From Chloroflexota bacterium (lineage in GTDB: Bacteria; Chloroflexota; Anaerolineae; JAAYZQ01): DNA of 64,000 nt. Position 1 is the first letter of the stretch, and each line of letters starts with the position of its first letter. The notes beneath the pieces are model-generated. The model was not told the DNA's origin and did no database searches. It was given only the letters and a program-made list of their open reading frames with translations. The stretch is taken from the NCBI GenBank assembly GCA_018606645.1, contig JAGVRI010000010.1, positions 113,453 to 177,452 of the forward strand, in the 5' to 3' direction. Below are positions 52,966 through 61,408 of this stretch, one piece after another. The position numbers and the translations under genes are program-made.

Positions 52966-55527
52966 TCAACTCATTTCGATCCGAGACCCTTCGGCGGTCT
53001 TGGTGACCTCAATCCGGACGGGGAAGATGTCCCTCAATTCCTCAATATGAGTGATGACCAGGATGCGGGCAAAGTCGTCCTGGATGGAATTGATCGCCTC
53101 GATCAAACGCTCCCGGCCCTCGGCGTCCTGAGTGCCAAAGCCCTCATCAATCACCAGCATCTGGAGTTGAGCGCCGGCCCGATGGGCCAGCAGCTTGCTC
53201 AACGCAATACGGATGGCAAAGTTGACGCGGAACGCTTCTCCGCCCGAGAACAGTTCGTACGGCCGCGTTCCCAATTCATCGGCAATGTAGATCTCCAACG
53301 TCTCGATGGTGTCTCCCTTCAGCGTTTCGCGTTGCGTCTCAAAGCGGACATGCATCCGGCCATTGGTCATGCGCGAGAGCAACTTGTTCGCTTCATATTC
53401 GATTTCGGGGATGACCGCCTCGATGATCATCGCCTGGATGCCTTTCTTGCCAAAAGCCAGGCGTAGCTCCTCAAGGATGGATTTTTCTTCCATCAGACGC
53501 TGGCGGTCTGCTTCGCGCCGTGTTCGCTCTTCGGCGAGTCTGGAACAGGCATCCAGTTTCTGTTGAGCACCTCCGAGGAGCAGGCGCGCCTTGTCCAGGC
53601 GATCCTGCAACTCCTCCGTATGTTGAGCCTGGTTCTGCACCTTGGTCTTGACCTCCGGCAGCCGGGCGACTTCCGTCGCCAACGAATCCCGCTGGGTCTG
53701 ATCATCGGCCTTTCTCTTCTGCCAACGGGCCTGCTGGTCGCGCAGCTTTTGCAGCTCAGTCCGTTCCTCCTCGATGCGCTCCAGAGCGGTCTGAAGAGCC
53801 CGGTAGGCCTCTTCGGCCTCGGCGCGGGAGGCGATCTCGGTGCGGAGCCGCTGATGGGCCTCGGGATCGTAGCCCAGGGCGTTCAATTCTTCAGCCAGCC
53901 GGGCCAGTTCCGCTTGCTCCTTGGGAGCGTAATCGCCGCTCACCAGACGCTTCTCCAGAGCATCCAGGTCCGCACGGGCGGTCTGCAGTTCATCGGCCGC
54001 CTGCTGCGCCTGAGCCAGGCTCTGCTCCAACTGGCCCTCGCGGCGCTGCTGAGCGGGCAGGTTGGCCAGCTCCGCCTCCAATTGCCCAATCCGGGTTCGC
54101 AGGTCCTGGCACTCGGTCTGGATCTCGCGCTGCCGGGCAGCGTTCGAGCGGTAGGAATCGGCCAGGGCTTTGCCCTCGCTCTCGATCTGGCTCAGCAATC
54201 GGTGGCGGTGCTCCTCAGAGAGGCTCTGGCGGCAGAGCGGGCACTGCGCCTGGCCTGCTTCGCGCTCCAGCAGGGTAAGTTTCTCCTTCAGAGCGTCCAT
54301 ATCGGCCTTGAGTTGCTCGTTGCGTATCCGCAGCTCCTGTGCCTCTGCCTCAAGGTGTTGGATCCGCTCCTGGGCCTCATCCCGTTCGGCTTGCCGCTCC
54401 TTGAGAGCAGCCAGAGAGTCGCGGACCTGTCTTAACTCGCGTTCGTACCCGGCCAGTTCCGCCGCCTGGCTTTCCAGCCGATCGATGCGCTCCTTCAACC
54501 GGCCAACCTCCAGGTCGAGTTCCCGGCGCGCCAGGTTGATCGACTGCTCCAACTCCTGTCGCCGGCTCTGCCATTGGGAATAACGGCGCCACTTTTCGTT
54601 CCATTCCGCTTCCTGCTTGCGCATCTCCAGCAGAGCCGCATACTCTTCCTCGATCTGCTGGCGACGGGCCAACGCGGTTTCAAAGCGCTCCAGGCGCTGC
54701 TGCCGGTCTCTGATTTGGGTCTCGATCTCCCTAAGCTCCCGTTCTGCCTCGGCCAGACGGCGGTCCAAGTCCCGCAACCGGGACTCCTGGGTCTCAAGCC
54801 GTTGCTGGTCGCGTTGCAGCTCCCGCAACGCTGCCTCTGCGGTTTTGACCAGAGCACTCAGTTCCTCCACGCGCTTCTGGGCCTCGTCCCACTCCGCCTC
54901 ATACTGCGGTCGCCGGTCCAATTCCCGGTTGATTTCCCGCAACAGGCCTTCCAATTCAGCCAACTGGCGGTCCGTGTCCTTGATCTTGTCCTTCGCCCGT
55001 TGCTCGTACTCGTCATACAGGCCCAGCCCCAGGATTTCGCCCAGTACCTGCTTCCGTTCTGCCGGAGGGCGGACGGTAAACGCATCTGCTTTGCCTTGAA
55101 GCAAGAACGCCGAATTGGTAAAGGTCTCATAGTCCAGGCGCAACAGACGGTTGATGGCCTCCTGCGTGGCACGGACCCCGGACTCGGCGATCGACCGAAA
55201 TCCTCCGTCCGGGGTCTGCACCTGGAGGTCCAGCAGAGTCCGGCCCTGTTTGGTGCTGTCGCGCTTGCGGATGACGCGGTAGACTCGCCCCTCCAGTTCA
55301 AAGGTGAATTCCACCTCCATTTCGGACTGGCCCTGGTGGATCAGTTCGTCGTCCCGTTTGGCGCGGGCTTTGCCCCATAGCGCCCAGGTGATGGCATCCA
55401 GCAACGCTGATTTGCCGTGGCCGTTGGCCCCGGTCAGACAGGCCAGATGAATGCCGCTGAAGTCCAGAGGGGGCACATTGTCACGATAACACATGAAATT
55501 CCGAACATATAACTGCAGAGGGATCAT
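52966..55527 (-). CDS. sbcC: Exonuclease subunit SbcC/Rad50-like
   Basis: 853 residues. N-terminal Walker A GANGHGKS (33-40), long heptad-rich coiled coils, a central zinc hook CPLC (QCPLCRQSL), then the ABC signature FSGGEAFRVNFAIRIALSKLL and Walker B MLVIDEGFGTQD. SbcC forms a nuclease with SbcD that opens hairpins and double-strand ends. No sbcD (calcineurin-type) gene is next to it in this window. AAGGAG precedes the ATG by 7 nt. Confidence 0.95.
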   Translation of the reverse strand: MIPLQLYVRNFMCYRDNVPPLDFSGIHLACLTGANGHGKSALLDAITWALWGKARAKRDDELIHQGQSEMEVEFTFELEGRVYRVIRKRDSTKQGRTLLDLQVQTPDGGFRSIAESGVRATQEAINRLLRLDYETFTNSAFLLQGKADAFTVRPPAERKQVLGEILGLGLYDEYEQRAKDKIKDTDRQLAELEGLLREINRELDRRPQYEAEWDEAQKRVEELSALVKTAEAALRELQRDQQRLETQESRLRDLDRRLAEAERELREIETQIRDRQQRLERFETALARRQQIEEEYAALLEMRKQEAEWNEKWRRYSQWQSRRQELEQSINLARRELDLEVGRLKERIDRLESQAAELAGYERELRQVRDSLAALKERQAERDEAQERIQHLEAEAQELRIRNEQLKADMDALKEKLTLLEREAGQAQCPLCRQSLSEEHRHRLLSQIESEGKALADSYRSNAARQREIQTECQDLRTRIGQLEAELANLPAQQRREGQLEQSLAQAQQAADELQTARADLDALEKRLVSGDYAPKEQAELARLAEELNALGYDPEAHQRLRTEIASRAEAEEAYRALQTALERIEEERTELQKLRDQQARWQKRKADDQTQRDSLATEVARLPEVKTKVQNQAQHTEELQDRLDKARLLLGGAQQKLDACSRLAEERTRREADRQRLMEEKSILEELRLAFGKKGIQAMIIEAVIPEIEYEANKLLSRMTNGRMHVRFETQRETLKGDTIETLEIYIADELGTRPYELFSGGEAFRVNFAIRIALSKLLAHRAGAQLQMLVIDEGFGTQDAEGRERLIEAINSIQDDFARILVITHIEELRDIFPVRIEVTKTAEGSRIEMS

Positions 55528-55607
55528 CCTTCGCTCCTTTTCGCCGATCCGTCCGGGCTACGCTTCTGCCCGGCGGTATGTCCCAGCGCATCAACCCGAC
55601 TACGGAT

Positions 55608-55645
55608 AACGGCCCCGACCATGCCCAGGGTTGGTCGGGGCCGTT
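55608..55645. terminator. Strong hairpin beside the tRNA fragment
   Basis: Perfect 14-bp stem AACGGCCCCGACCA (55608-55621) and its complement (55632-55645) with a 10-nt loop. It would end transcription of the original tRNA on the minus strand, although no T-tract follows. Confidence 0.5.
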
Positions 55646-55655
55646 GCCCTTCCGA

Positions 55656-55714
<59 letters not shown>

Positions 55715-55833
55715 TGGGCATGGTGCATGGCCCTACCCATTGTAGCATGACGGGCGCAAGAGGTCAAGCCGTAGTGGGCGATCATCCGGTCCGAGGGCTG
55801 ACAACAATGTTACAACAATGTGACGGAGGCGAT

Positions 55834-56805
55834 ATGAAGAAAACTCACGGGGAAGGAACGATCATCAGGCGGGAAAACGGGCGCTGGCAGGCATCCCTAC
55901 AGGTTGACGGGGAGCGCAAGAGCGTCTATGGCCGGACCCGCAAGGAAGTGGTCCAGAAGCTTGACGAGCTGAAGCGGCAGGCAACGGCGGCGGGCCGGCT
56001 TCCGGGGACGGCCAGACGAACGCTGAACGACCTTTTGGACCGATGGCTGGAGGTCAAGGGGCCGAGCTGGCGGCCAAAGACGGCCTATGATTATACCTGG
56101 CTGTGCGATGCCCACATCCGCATCCCTCTGGGTTACTTGCGGCTGAACAAAGTGACCCCGGAGCGCATTCAGCGGGTGTACACGACCCTGCAAGAGCGCG
56201 GCCAGCACAGAATGGCCCAGAGGGTGCATCGGGTGTTGAATCAGGTCTTCCGTTTGGCCGTCAAATGGGGCTGGGTGGCCAACAACCCATGCGACCGCGT
56301 AGAACCCCCGCGCTATCACCCTCCCCGGCGGGAAGTGTGGAGCCTTGAGCAAACCCGCTACTTCTTGGAGGCAACCCGCAATAGTGAGTTTGGCCCGCTA
56401 TGGGTGGTTGCGATCTGTACCGGATGCCGCGTCGGTGAGCTGTTGGCCCTGACCTGGGATGATGTGGAGTTTGGCGCAAACACGCTCTCCATTACCAAGA
56501 CCAGGCAGAGGATCAACGGCCAATGGCTGACCCTCCCCCCGAAAACACGGAGCGGGCAGAGGGTGATCTCCCTGCCTGCCCTGGCAAGCCGGGCATTGGC
56601 CGACCAATGGGAAAGGCGCGGTCACAGCGAGCTGGTCTTCCCCTACAGCGCGGAAAAGGTCTGTAAGGCGTTGCGGGCCGAGTGTGAGCGGCTGGGTTTG
56701 CCCCGGCTGACCCCTCACGGCCTTGCGGCATTTGCGCGAGCTGCAAGCGAAAGGCTTAATATCGCGGCGGCGGCGCTACATGCGGTCTGCTGTGACCTAT
56801 CTTGA
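55834..56805 (+). pseudogene. Tyrosine recombinase (integrase), C-terminal box lost
   Basis: 323 residues. An N-terminal arm-binding domain (EGTIIRRENGRWQASLQVDG) and core-binding SAM-like domain (TLNDLLDRWLEVKG) lead to the catalytic domain with CTGCRVGELLALTW (R199) and K237 in PKTRSGQR, then TPHGL at 293-297 (H295). After this the frame goes out of register: the Arg, His/Trp and Tyr of the last boxes are missing and the tail is unrelated. A one-base shift at CTTGCGGCAT (56722-56731) would give HGLRH, but the sequence after it matches a replication-type helix-turn-helix, not an integrase. I therefore read it as a truncated, probably inactive integrase. GGAGG precedes ATG 55834. Confidence 0.75.
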
Positions 56806-57223
56806 GGACAACGTATCTGACAAAAATGTCACATCACAAGATGACAAAAATGTCACATTCCCCGAACTATCTGACAAAAATGTCACATCAGAAGATGACA
56901 AAAATGTCGCTTCAGACTTAGATCCAGAGAATAAGAAACAACAACATGGTGCTGCTGGACAAACAGAACAGGAAAAAGAGCTTTGCGCGGCGCTGGTAAA
57001 AATCGGCGTTGAGCCAGAAATGGCGCGGCGGTTGGCTCGGACCTGTGACCGCGACCAGGTGATGGGCTGGGTGCGCTATGTGAGCGGGGCCAAGGGCCTG
57101 ACCAATGCGGCGGGCCTGGCGGTCCGGCGGCTTCTCGACGGCATCCCTGCCCCTACCGAGGCGGAGAGGGACAACCGCTATTGGTGGGTAGGGACGGAGT
57201 TTGAGGATATTGTGCAATGCTAG
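56723..57223 (+). pseudogene. Replication-initiator-like protein remnant with internal iterons
   Basis: 166 residues from TTG 56723. Residues 2-27 (RHLRELQAKGLISRRRRY) look like the recognition helix and wing of a winged-helix domain found in phage replication and regulatory proteins; the N-terminal half is missing, lost at the junction with the integrase. Then comes a repetitive DKNVT region encoded by four DNA repeats, and a C-terminal domain (CAALVKIGVEPEMARRLARTCDRDQVMGWVRYV). The layout recalls lambda O, whose gene carries the origin iterons. It may still be expressed, but no ribosome site supports a start. Confidence 0.55.
56818..56910. repeat. Four TGACAaaaaTGTCA iterons, candidate phage origin
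   Basis: TGACAAAAATGTCAC at 56818, 56842 and 56872, and TGACAAAAATGTCGC at 56896: intervals 24, 30 and 24 bp. Each is a palindrome with 5-bp arms around AAAA. The pairs form two copies of a larger unit. They lie inside the replication-protein-like reading frame and are followed by an A-rich stretch (56911-56955). The position and symmetry suggest replication initiator sites. Confidence 0.65.
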
Positions 57224-57233
57224 GAGGTGGACC

Positions 57234-57443
57234 ATGAAGCGCAAAAGGTATGAACCGGCCTGGACGGTTGAGCGGGAGGGCGATCCCGATTGCGATCATC
57301 GGCTGGAACCGGCGATGGCGCGGGACCGGCTGGACGTGTCGAGTGGAATCGTATTCGCCTCGTTTGAATGCGCCCGGTGTGGGCGCATGGTGAGCCATGC
57401 CGTAGGCGAATTATTCTACCCCTGGCCGATGGAGGGTGAATGA
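57234..57443 (+). CDS. Small hypothetical protein with zinc-ribbon-like cysteines
   Basis: 69 residues from ATG 57234 (GGAGG 6 nt upstream). Contains DCDH near 18-21 and CARC near 46-49, a possible zinc site. No family recognised. Its stop overlaps the next gene (ATGATGA). Confidence 0.6.
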   Translation: MKRKRYEPAWTVEREGDPDCDHRLEPAMARDRLDVSSGIVFASFECARCGRMVSHAVGELFYPWPMEGE

Positions 57444-57661
57444 TGAGGCTGACGAAACAACAAGCGACGTTATTGGCGCAAGGCTACCTTTTGGCGGCGG
57501 CTGATGCGATCCGTGAGATGCCGCCTTTTCTACAAGCGTCCTGGGCGAAATACCTGCTTGAGGTGCTTGATCCGGGCGCGGGCGGTGATGAGGCTTACAG
57601 GCAGGTGCTTGAGGACATTGCCCGGTCTATCGCGGGCCGGCTGGAATCGGGGGAGTGGTAA
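57440..57661 (+). CDS. Small hypothetical protein
   Basis: 73 residues, mostly helical (TKQQATLLAQGYLLAAADAI, LEDIARSIAGRLESGEW). It overlaps the upstream gene by 4 nt, so translation is coupled. Either ATG 57440 or 57443 can start it. No family recognised. Confidence 0.55.
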   Translation: MMRLTKQQATLLAQGYLLAAADAIREMPPFLQASWAKYLLEVLDPGAGGDEAYRQVLEDIARSIAGRLESGEW

Positions 57662-57677
57662 CGCAAAGGGAGGGCTT

Positions 57678-57920
57678 ATGCTTGTCCTGAGAGACGATGA
57701 CGGGAGCCTGCGCTTTATCTCCTTCCTGGGCGATGCCAAAACCGGGCGCTGGTGCAAGCCCCCGCAATTGCCCGATAGATGCCACAATTGCCTGGAACCC
57801 GATAGCCTGATGATAGCCAAGGCCGAGGGCTATGTAGAGCGGGAGGGCTGGCGGATTGGCGTATGCCGGCGCTGTCCAGAGGAGTGGAAGGATGGGGCGG
57901 TATGGTTTGAGGACCTATGA
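57678..57920 (+). CDS. Small hypothetical protein with two CxxC pairs
   Basis: 80 residues from ATG 57678 (GGGAGG upstream). CHNC near 38-41 and CRRC near 64-67 form a likely zinc ribbon. It overlaps the next gene by 29 nt. No family recognised. Confidence 0.6.
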   Translation: MLVLRDDDGSLRFISFLGDAKTGRWCKPPQLPDRCHNCLEPDSLMIAKAEGYVEREGWRIGVCRRCPEEWKDGAVWFEDL

Positions 57921-58539
57921 AGAGGCGATCCCCTGGCCGAGTGAGCGGGCGATCCCACCAGGGGCGGAGCTGCACAGGGCGATCCCGGCAAGACCCCCCT
58001 CGGTGGGCGCGGATGTGGGCGTGCCTTTCCTGCAATCCCTCGTGACCGGCGGCCTTCTCGGTGGGGTGGTCAGTTTCATTGCGAAACGATCCGGCTGGGA
58101 CGGGAGCGGGCTGGCCCTGTGGGTGGGCCTGACCCTGGCAATCGCGGCAGTATCCTGGATCATCCTCTTGGCCGACACCAGGCGGCTATTATGGGCGGCG
58201 GAACGGTGGACCGGACTGGACCTGAACCGCGACGGGACCAGAGGCAAGCCTGGTGAGCGGGTGGTCATCCTCAACGCTGCCCCGGCGCTTCCACCAGGTC
58301 AGGGCGACCGGCGGAGCCTGTTTCGGGAGTTTATCGAGGGCATCCCGCGCCTGGGGACTTCCCAAAGGACTTGGGAGCCGCGAATTGGCCGGGCTGCATA
58401 CTTACACTTCCGCGATAGCTTGATCAAGTTGCAATGGGCGCGGTGGAACAACCCGAACGACCCACGGGCCGGCTGGGTGCTCACCAAGGCCCCGGACTGG
58501 ATTTTGGAGCGGAGCCGCATTGATCCACCTGGTGGGTGA
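57892..58539 (+). CDS. Hypothetical membrane protein of the element
   Basis: 215 residues from ATG 57892 (GAGGAG 7 nt upstream). Two membrane helices lie near residues 45-90 (FLQSLVTGGLLGGVVSFIAK, LALWVGLTLAIAAVSWIILLAD), with a basic C-terminal domain (WEPRIGRAAYLHFRDSLIKLQWARW). A GTGA microsatellite (GTGAGTGAGTGAGTGA) begins at its stop. Function not recognised. Confidence 0.6.
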   Translation: MGRYGLRTYEEAIPWPSERAIPPGAELHRAIPARPPSVGADVGVPFLQSLVTGGLLGGVVSFIAKRSGWDGSGLALWVGLTLAIAAVSWIILLADTRRLLWAAERWTGLDLNRDGTRGKPGERVVILNAAPALPPGQGDRRSLFREFIEGIPRLGTSQRTWEPRIGRAAYLHFRDSLIKLQWARWNNPNDPRAGWVLTKAPDWILERSRIDPPGG

Positions 58540-58608
58540 GTGAGTGAGTGAGGAACGGACCCCCTGAACCGCATGGGCAGGCTGGTGGGGGAGGGGCATG
58601 CATCAGGT

Positions 58609-58637
58609 TGCCCTTTCGGGCCGGCTGTGATAGAATG
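58609..58637 (+). promoter_or_regulatory. Promoter within the element
   Basis: TTGCCC (58609-58614), 17-nt spacer, extended -10 TGATAGAAT (box 58632-58637). Predicted start near 58644, ahead of a structured leader. Confidence 0.6.
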
Positions 58638-58642
58638 GAAAC

Positions 58643-58756
58643 GCCCCTCGGTGGGTTTGCACCAGGGGCGTGGACCAGGGCGGGTGGATCGCCCCGGCAG
58701 GCTGAGTATAGCACAAGACCGCCCGTCCTGGCAAGAAAGAAGCCGGGGCGGGCGGT
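58643..58756 (+). promoter_or_regulatory. Leader with two hairpins before the gene at 58762
   Basis: First stem: CGCCCCT (58643-58649) with AGGGGCG (58665-58671), extended inside by GGTG/CACC. Second: ACCGCCCGTCCTGGC (58718-58732) with GCCGGGGCGGGCGGT (58742-58756), 15 pairs including two G-U, followed by TTTGTT and the ATG. The second stem would cover the ribosome binding region and also looks like a short terminator, so attenuation is possible. Confidence 0.45.
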
Positions 58757-58761
58757 TTGTT

Positions 58762-59430
58762 ATGAAGGCGAAGATAGACCCCGAAGCGTTAACGAAGTTT
58801 GGCGCAAAGGAACCCAAACCCCTCAAACCGCGCTGGCCGGGCCTGACCTTTGAGGCGGTGGTCAAGACGATAGATGACTTCTGCCTGCGATTGCCCGGCG
58901 AACGAGGCGACCGCATCCGGGCGGAGTATCAGGGCGGGCGGGAAGGCGCGAGCTGGACCTTCACTCTGGACGGCGTAGAATTGGGCCGGCTTATCGTTTC
59001 GCCCCTGCCTGGCGGAGGCTTTACGTGGACCGAACAGGCGACGGCGCTGCTGCGAGGCGCTACAGAGGCCGGCGTGAAGCGCATACCACAGATCGAGCGG
59101 GAGCGCCATGACCTTTTCGCGGCGATCCTGGCCGACCTGGAATACGCCCTTGACCTGGCGGCGGGTGTCCGCAAGCCTGCAGGGCGCTTGGAGCGGCTGA
59201 TGCGGTATTTCAGGCAACCGGCGGCGAATTCCTCCGACGGCCTGACCCAGATTGAACGCGAATTCGTGACGGTCTATGAGCAATTGACACAGGAGGGCAT
59301 CTATACTGACGACCTGGCGGCGGCGCGGCTGGCCATGCGAGGCGTCTGGAACCGGAGGGGGGAAAGCTTTTCCCGGCATCAGATTTACCGACTGAAGAAT
59401 AGACTGCGCGACCGTGGCATAATTAAGTAA
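58762..59430 (+). CDS. Hypothetical protein of the element
   Basis: 222 residues from ATG 58762. A central mixed domain (GASWTFTLDGVELGRLIVSP) is followed by a helical region and a winged-helix-like C terminus (TDDLAAARLAMRGVW, SRHQIYRLKNRLRDRGII). DNA binding is possible but not shown. It ends before the TGCGC repeats and a strong terminator, so it is probably a single-gene transcript. Confidence 0.6.
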   Translation: MKAKIDPEALTKFGAKEPKPLKPRWPGLTFEAVVKTIDDFCLRLPGERGDRIRAEYQGGREGASWTFTLDGVELGRLIVSPLPGGGFTWTEQATALLRGATEAGVKRIPQIERERHDLFAAILADLEYALDLAAGVRKPAGRLERLMRYFRQPAANSSDGLTQIEREFVTVYEQLTQEGIYTDDLAAARLAMRGVWNRRGESFSRHQIYRLKNRLRDRGIIK

Positions 59431-59440
59431 CCTGACCACG

Positions 59441-59490
59441 GTGCGCAAAAGTGCGCAAAAATGCGCGATTTTTTGCGCCAATTTGCGCAC
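59441..59490. repeat. TGCGC repeats at 10-bp period with inverted symmetry
   Basis: GTGCGCAAAA occurs twice in tandem (59441-59460), then ATGCGCGATT, TTTTGCGCCA and ATTTGCGCAC, each 10 bp. GTGCGCAAA at the start and TTTGCGCAC at the end are exact inverted copies. Five TGCGC/GCGC cores on one face of the helix suggest a protein-binding site or origin-like array between a stop codon and a terminator. Confidence 0.6.
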
Positions 59491-59502
59491 TAAATCGGCT
59501 AC

Positions 59503-59541
59503 ACTGGACTTAGGATAAAAACCTAAGTCCAGTTTGTTTTT
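59503..59541 (+). terminator. Rho-independent terminator
   Basis: Perfect 12-bp stem ACTGGACTTAGG (59503-59514) and CCTAAGTCCAGT (59522-59533), 7-nt A-rich loop, followed by TTGTTTTT. It ends the transcript of the 58762 gene. Confidence 0.9.
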
Positions 59542-59552
59542 GGAGGTGGGCG

Positions 59553-59741
59553 GTGAGACGATATCCTTTGAAGTTTACACTGAGGTTATCCCCGAAGGAC
59601 TACATCCTTCTTTCGCGGCTGGCCGAGCGCGAGCGCCTACCTGCATCGGCGGTCCTACGGCGGGCGATCTGGCGCGAGTCTGGAAAGCTTCAGACCCCAG
59701 ACTATAGCCGGCGGGAGGTGTCCGATGTCCACATTCACTAA
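59553..59741 (+). CDS. Small ribbon-helix-helix-like protein
   Basis: 62 residues from GTG 59553 (GGAGG 6 nt upstream). PLKFTLRLSPKDYILLSRLA then LPASAVLRRAIWRES fits a ribbon-helix-helix DNA-binding protein (strand, two helices). It could be the repressor that reads the TGCGC repeats just upstream. Its end overlaps the next gene by 17 nt. Confidence 0.55.
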   Translation: MRRYPLKFTLRLSPKDYILLSRLAERERLPASAVLRRAIWRESGKLQTPDYSRREVSDVHIH

Positions 59742-60012
59742 AAACCGAACCCCGGCGGGCAGGCCGGGGCTGGCGGAAACAGCGGTCGCTAGGCAGCGAC
59801 AACCTAATTATATTCTAGACCGGCTGCCCTGTCAAGACCCGATCCATGAGCTATGGCTTGATCTTTTGGGCCTGGCCGTGACCTGCGGCAACCTGGCAGA
59901 GCTGTACGACGGCTTGGGCGACCGGCGGCGGTTTTGGGCGGTCCGGCGGGCGATGCTGATGATCCAGGCGGCGGCGTGGACCTTATCGGAGGCGATGCAT
60001 GGCCGGCAATGA
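59725..60012 (+). CDS. Small hypothetical protein
   Basis: 95 residues (GGGAGG upstream). The first ~25 residues are basic and polar, the rest helical (LWLDLLGLAVTCGNLAELYDGL). Overlaps the helicase start by 14 nt. No family recognised. Confidence 0.55.
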   Translation: MSTFTKNRTPAGRPGLAETAVARQRQPNYILDRLPCQDPIHELWLDLLGLAVTCGNLAELYDGLGDRRRFWAVRRAMLMIQAAAWTLSEAMHGRQ

Positions 60013-61402
60013 GCTTCCTCACAGTATAGAGCTTGAGCGGTCCTTCCTTGGCGGTCTGCTGACCTGGCCCGAACTACGAGACGAGCTGGGCATTGTCGTA
60101 TCCCCAGAAGACCTTTACAACGATACACATCGGGCACTTTACAGGGCGCTTCTCGAAATTCCAGGCAGGCCGGATATTGAAAGTGTATTGGCATACTTGG
60201 GCAACCAGGGAGATGGGCTTCTGGAGAAGGCTGGCGGGGAGCCTTACATCCGGGAGCTGCCCCGTTTTGGGATGGGACCCTATACCACAGAGCAACACGC
60301 CCGGCAATTGCGCGAGTTGGGACAGCGGCGGCGTTTCATTATCGCTCTAGGCAAGGCCGTGGGGCAAATGCACAAGGGCGATGTGGACGGGGCCTTGATG
60401 CAGGCGCGGCGGGCTATCGGAGATGTCGAGACCGTCAGAACCGAATCGCTTACAAGCGGAAGCTGGGCCGACCTAGATGGGCTGATGCACGGCCTGCAAT
60501 GGGCCTGGCCGGGCTATTGGCCCAAAGGGTTTTTGACCCTTCTCGGTGGACAGCAAGCGGCGGGCAAAAGCATGCTTGCGCTTTGGCTGTGCCGGTCCTT
60601 CTTGACGGGCGAACCCTGGCCCGATGGGGCATCCTATCAGGGCGAACCCGGCGAAATCCTATGGCTTGAGGCGGAGTCGAGTCAAGGGCTGAATTGGATG
60701 CGGGCCGTGGCCTGGGGCTTACCGCGAGAGCGAATCCGAACCGTGTTTGATGACCCCTTGGCCGGCTTTTTCCTGGATGACCCGAATCACAGGAAACGAT
60801 TGACGGCGCTGGCCTGGAGACATGAAATCCGCGCGGTGATCCTGGACAGTCTATCGGGGGCGCACAGGCGGAGCGAGAAGGACCATGAAATGCTGGAGCT
60901 GATGACCTTCCTGGCGGACCTGGCGCGGGACACGGGCAAGCCGATATTGGCAAGCCATCATCCGCGCAAGAGAACCATTATAGACGTGGGAGAAGAGCTT
61001 ACGTTAGAGATGTTCCGGGGAAGCAACACAATCACGCAACCGAGCCGCATGGTGTTGGGGATAGATATGCCGGACCCGGGCAGGCCGGGCGTCCGGCGGC
61101 TCCGCGTGTTGAAGACCAATTTGGGCGTGTCAGGTCCAGACCTGGGCTTTACGATTGACGATGCCGGCCTGCACTTTTGCGTGGCTCCTCAACCGGCTAA
61201 GAAGGAAACCCAGACGGACAAGGCCAAGGAATTGCTCTTGACACTGTTGGACTGTGGGCCGGTTGCGGTGACGGAAATCGAGCAGGAGATGAAAGGGGCC
61301 GGCATCAGTTGGCGAACGGCAGTACGCGCCAAGGACGAACTGAACATAATAGCCCGGCGCATTCAAAATAGGTGGGTATGGGCCTTACCCCATAAGGAGT
61401 GA
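59999..61402 (+). CDS. DnaB-N/RepA-type replicative ATPase
   Basis: 467 residues. Residues 1-140 resemble the DnaB helicase N-terminal domain (PHSIELERSFLGGLL, EDLYNDTHRALYRALL, EQHARQLRELGQRRRF). Residues ~165-385 are a RecA-like ATPase of the AAA_25/RepA type with Walker A GGQQAAGKS (183-191), an ILWLEAESS stretch and ILDSLSGAH. A C-terminal winged helix (PVAVTEIEQEMKGAGISWRTAVRAKDEL) follows. It probably unwinds the element's origin and works with the iteron-bearing region at 56818. Its length and domain mix differ from host DnaB. Confidence 0.8.
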   Translation: MAGNELPHSIELERSFLGGLLTWPELRDELGIVVSPEDLYNDTHRALYRALLEIPGRPDIESVLAYLGNQGDGLLEKAGGEPYIRELPRFGMGPYTTEQHARQLRELGQRRRFIIALGKAVGQMHKGDVDGALMQARRAIGDVETVRTESLTSGSWADLDGLMHGLQWAWPGYWPKGFLTLLGGQQAAGKSMLALWLCRSFLTGEPWPDGASYQGEPGEILWLEAESSQGLNWMRAVAWGLPRERIRTVFDDPLAGFFLDDPNHRKRLTALAWRHEIRAVILDSLSGAHRRSEKDHEMLELMTFLADLARDTGKPILASHHPRKRTIIDVGEELTLEMFRGSNTITQPSRMVLGIDMPDPGRPGVRRLRVLKTNLGVSGPDLGFTIDDAGLHFCVAPQPAKKETQTDKAKELLLTLLDCGPVAVTEIEQEMKGAGISWRTAVRAKDELNIIARRIQNRWVWALPHKE

Positions 61403-61408
61403 AATATT

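Noticed and set aside
56818..56910. Possible CRISPR array
   Set aside because: Repeats are 15 bp with 9- and 15-bp gaps, the spacing is uneven, the spacers are too short, and no cas gene is near.
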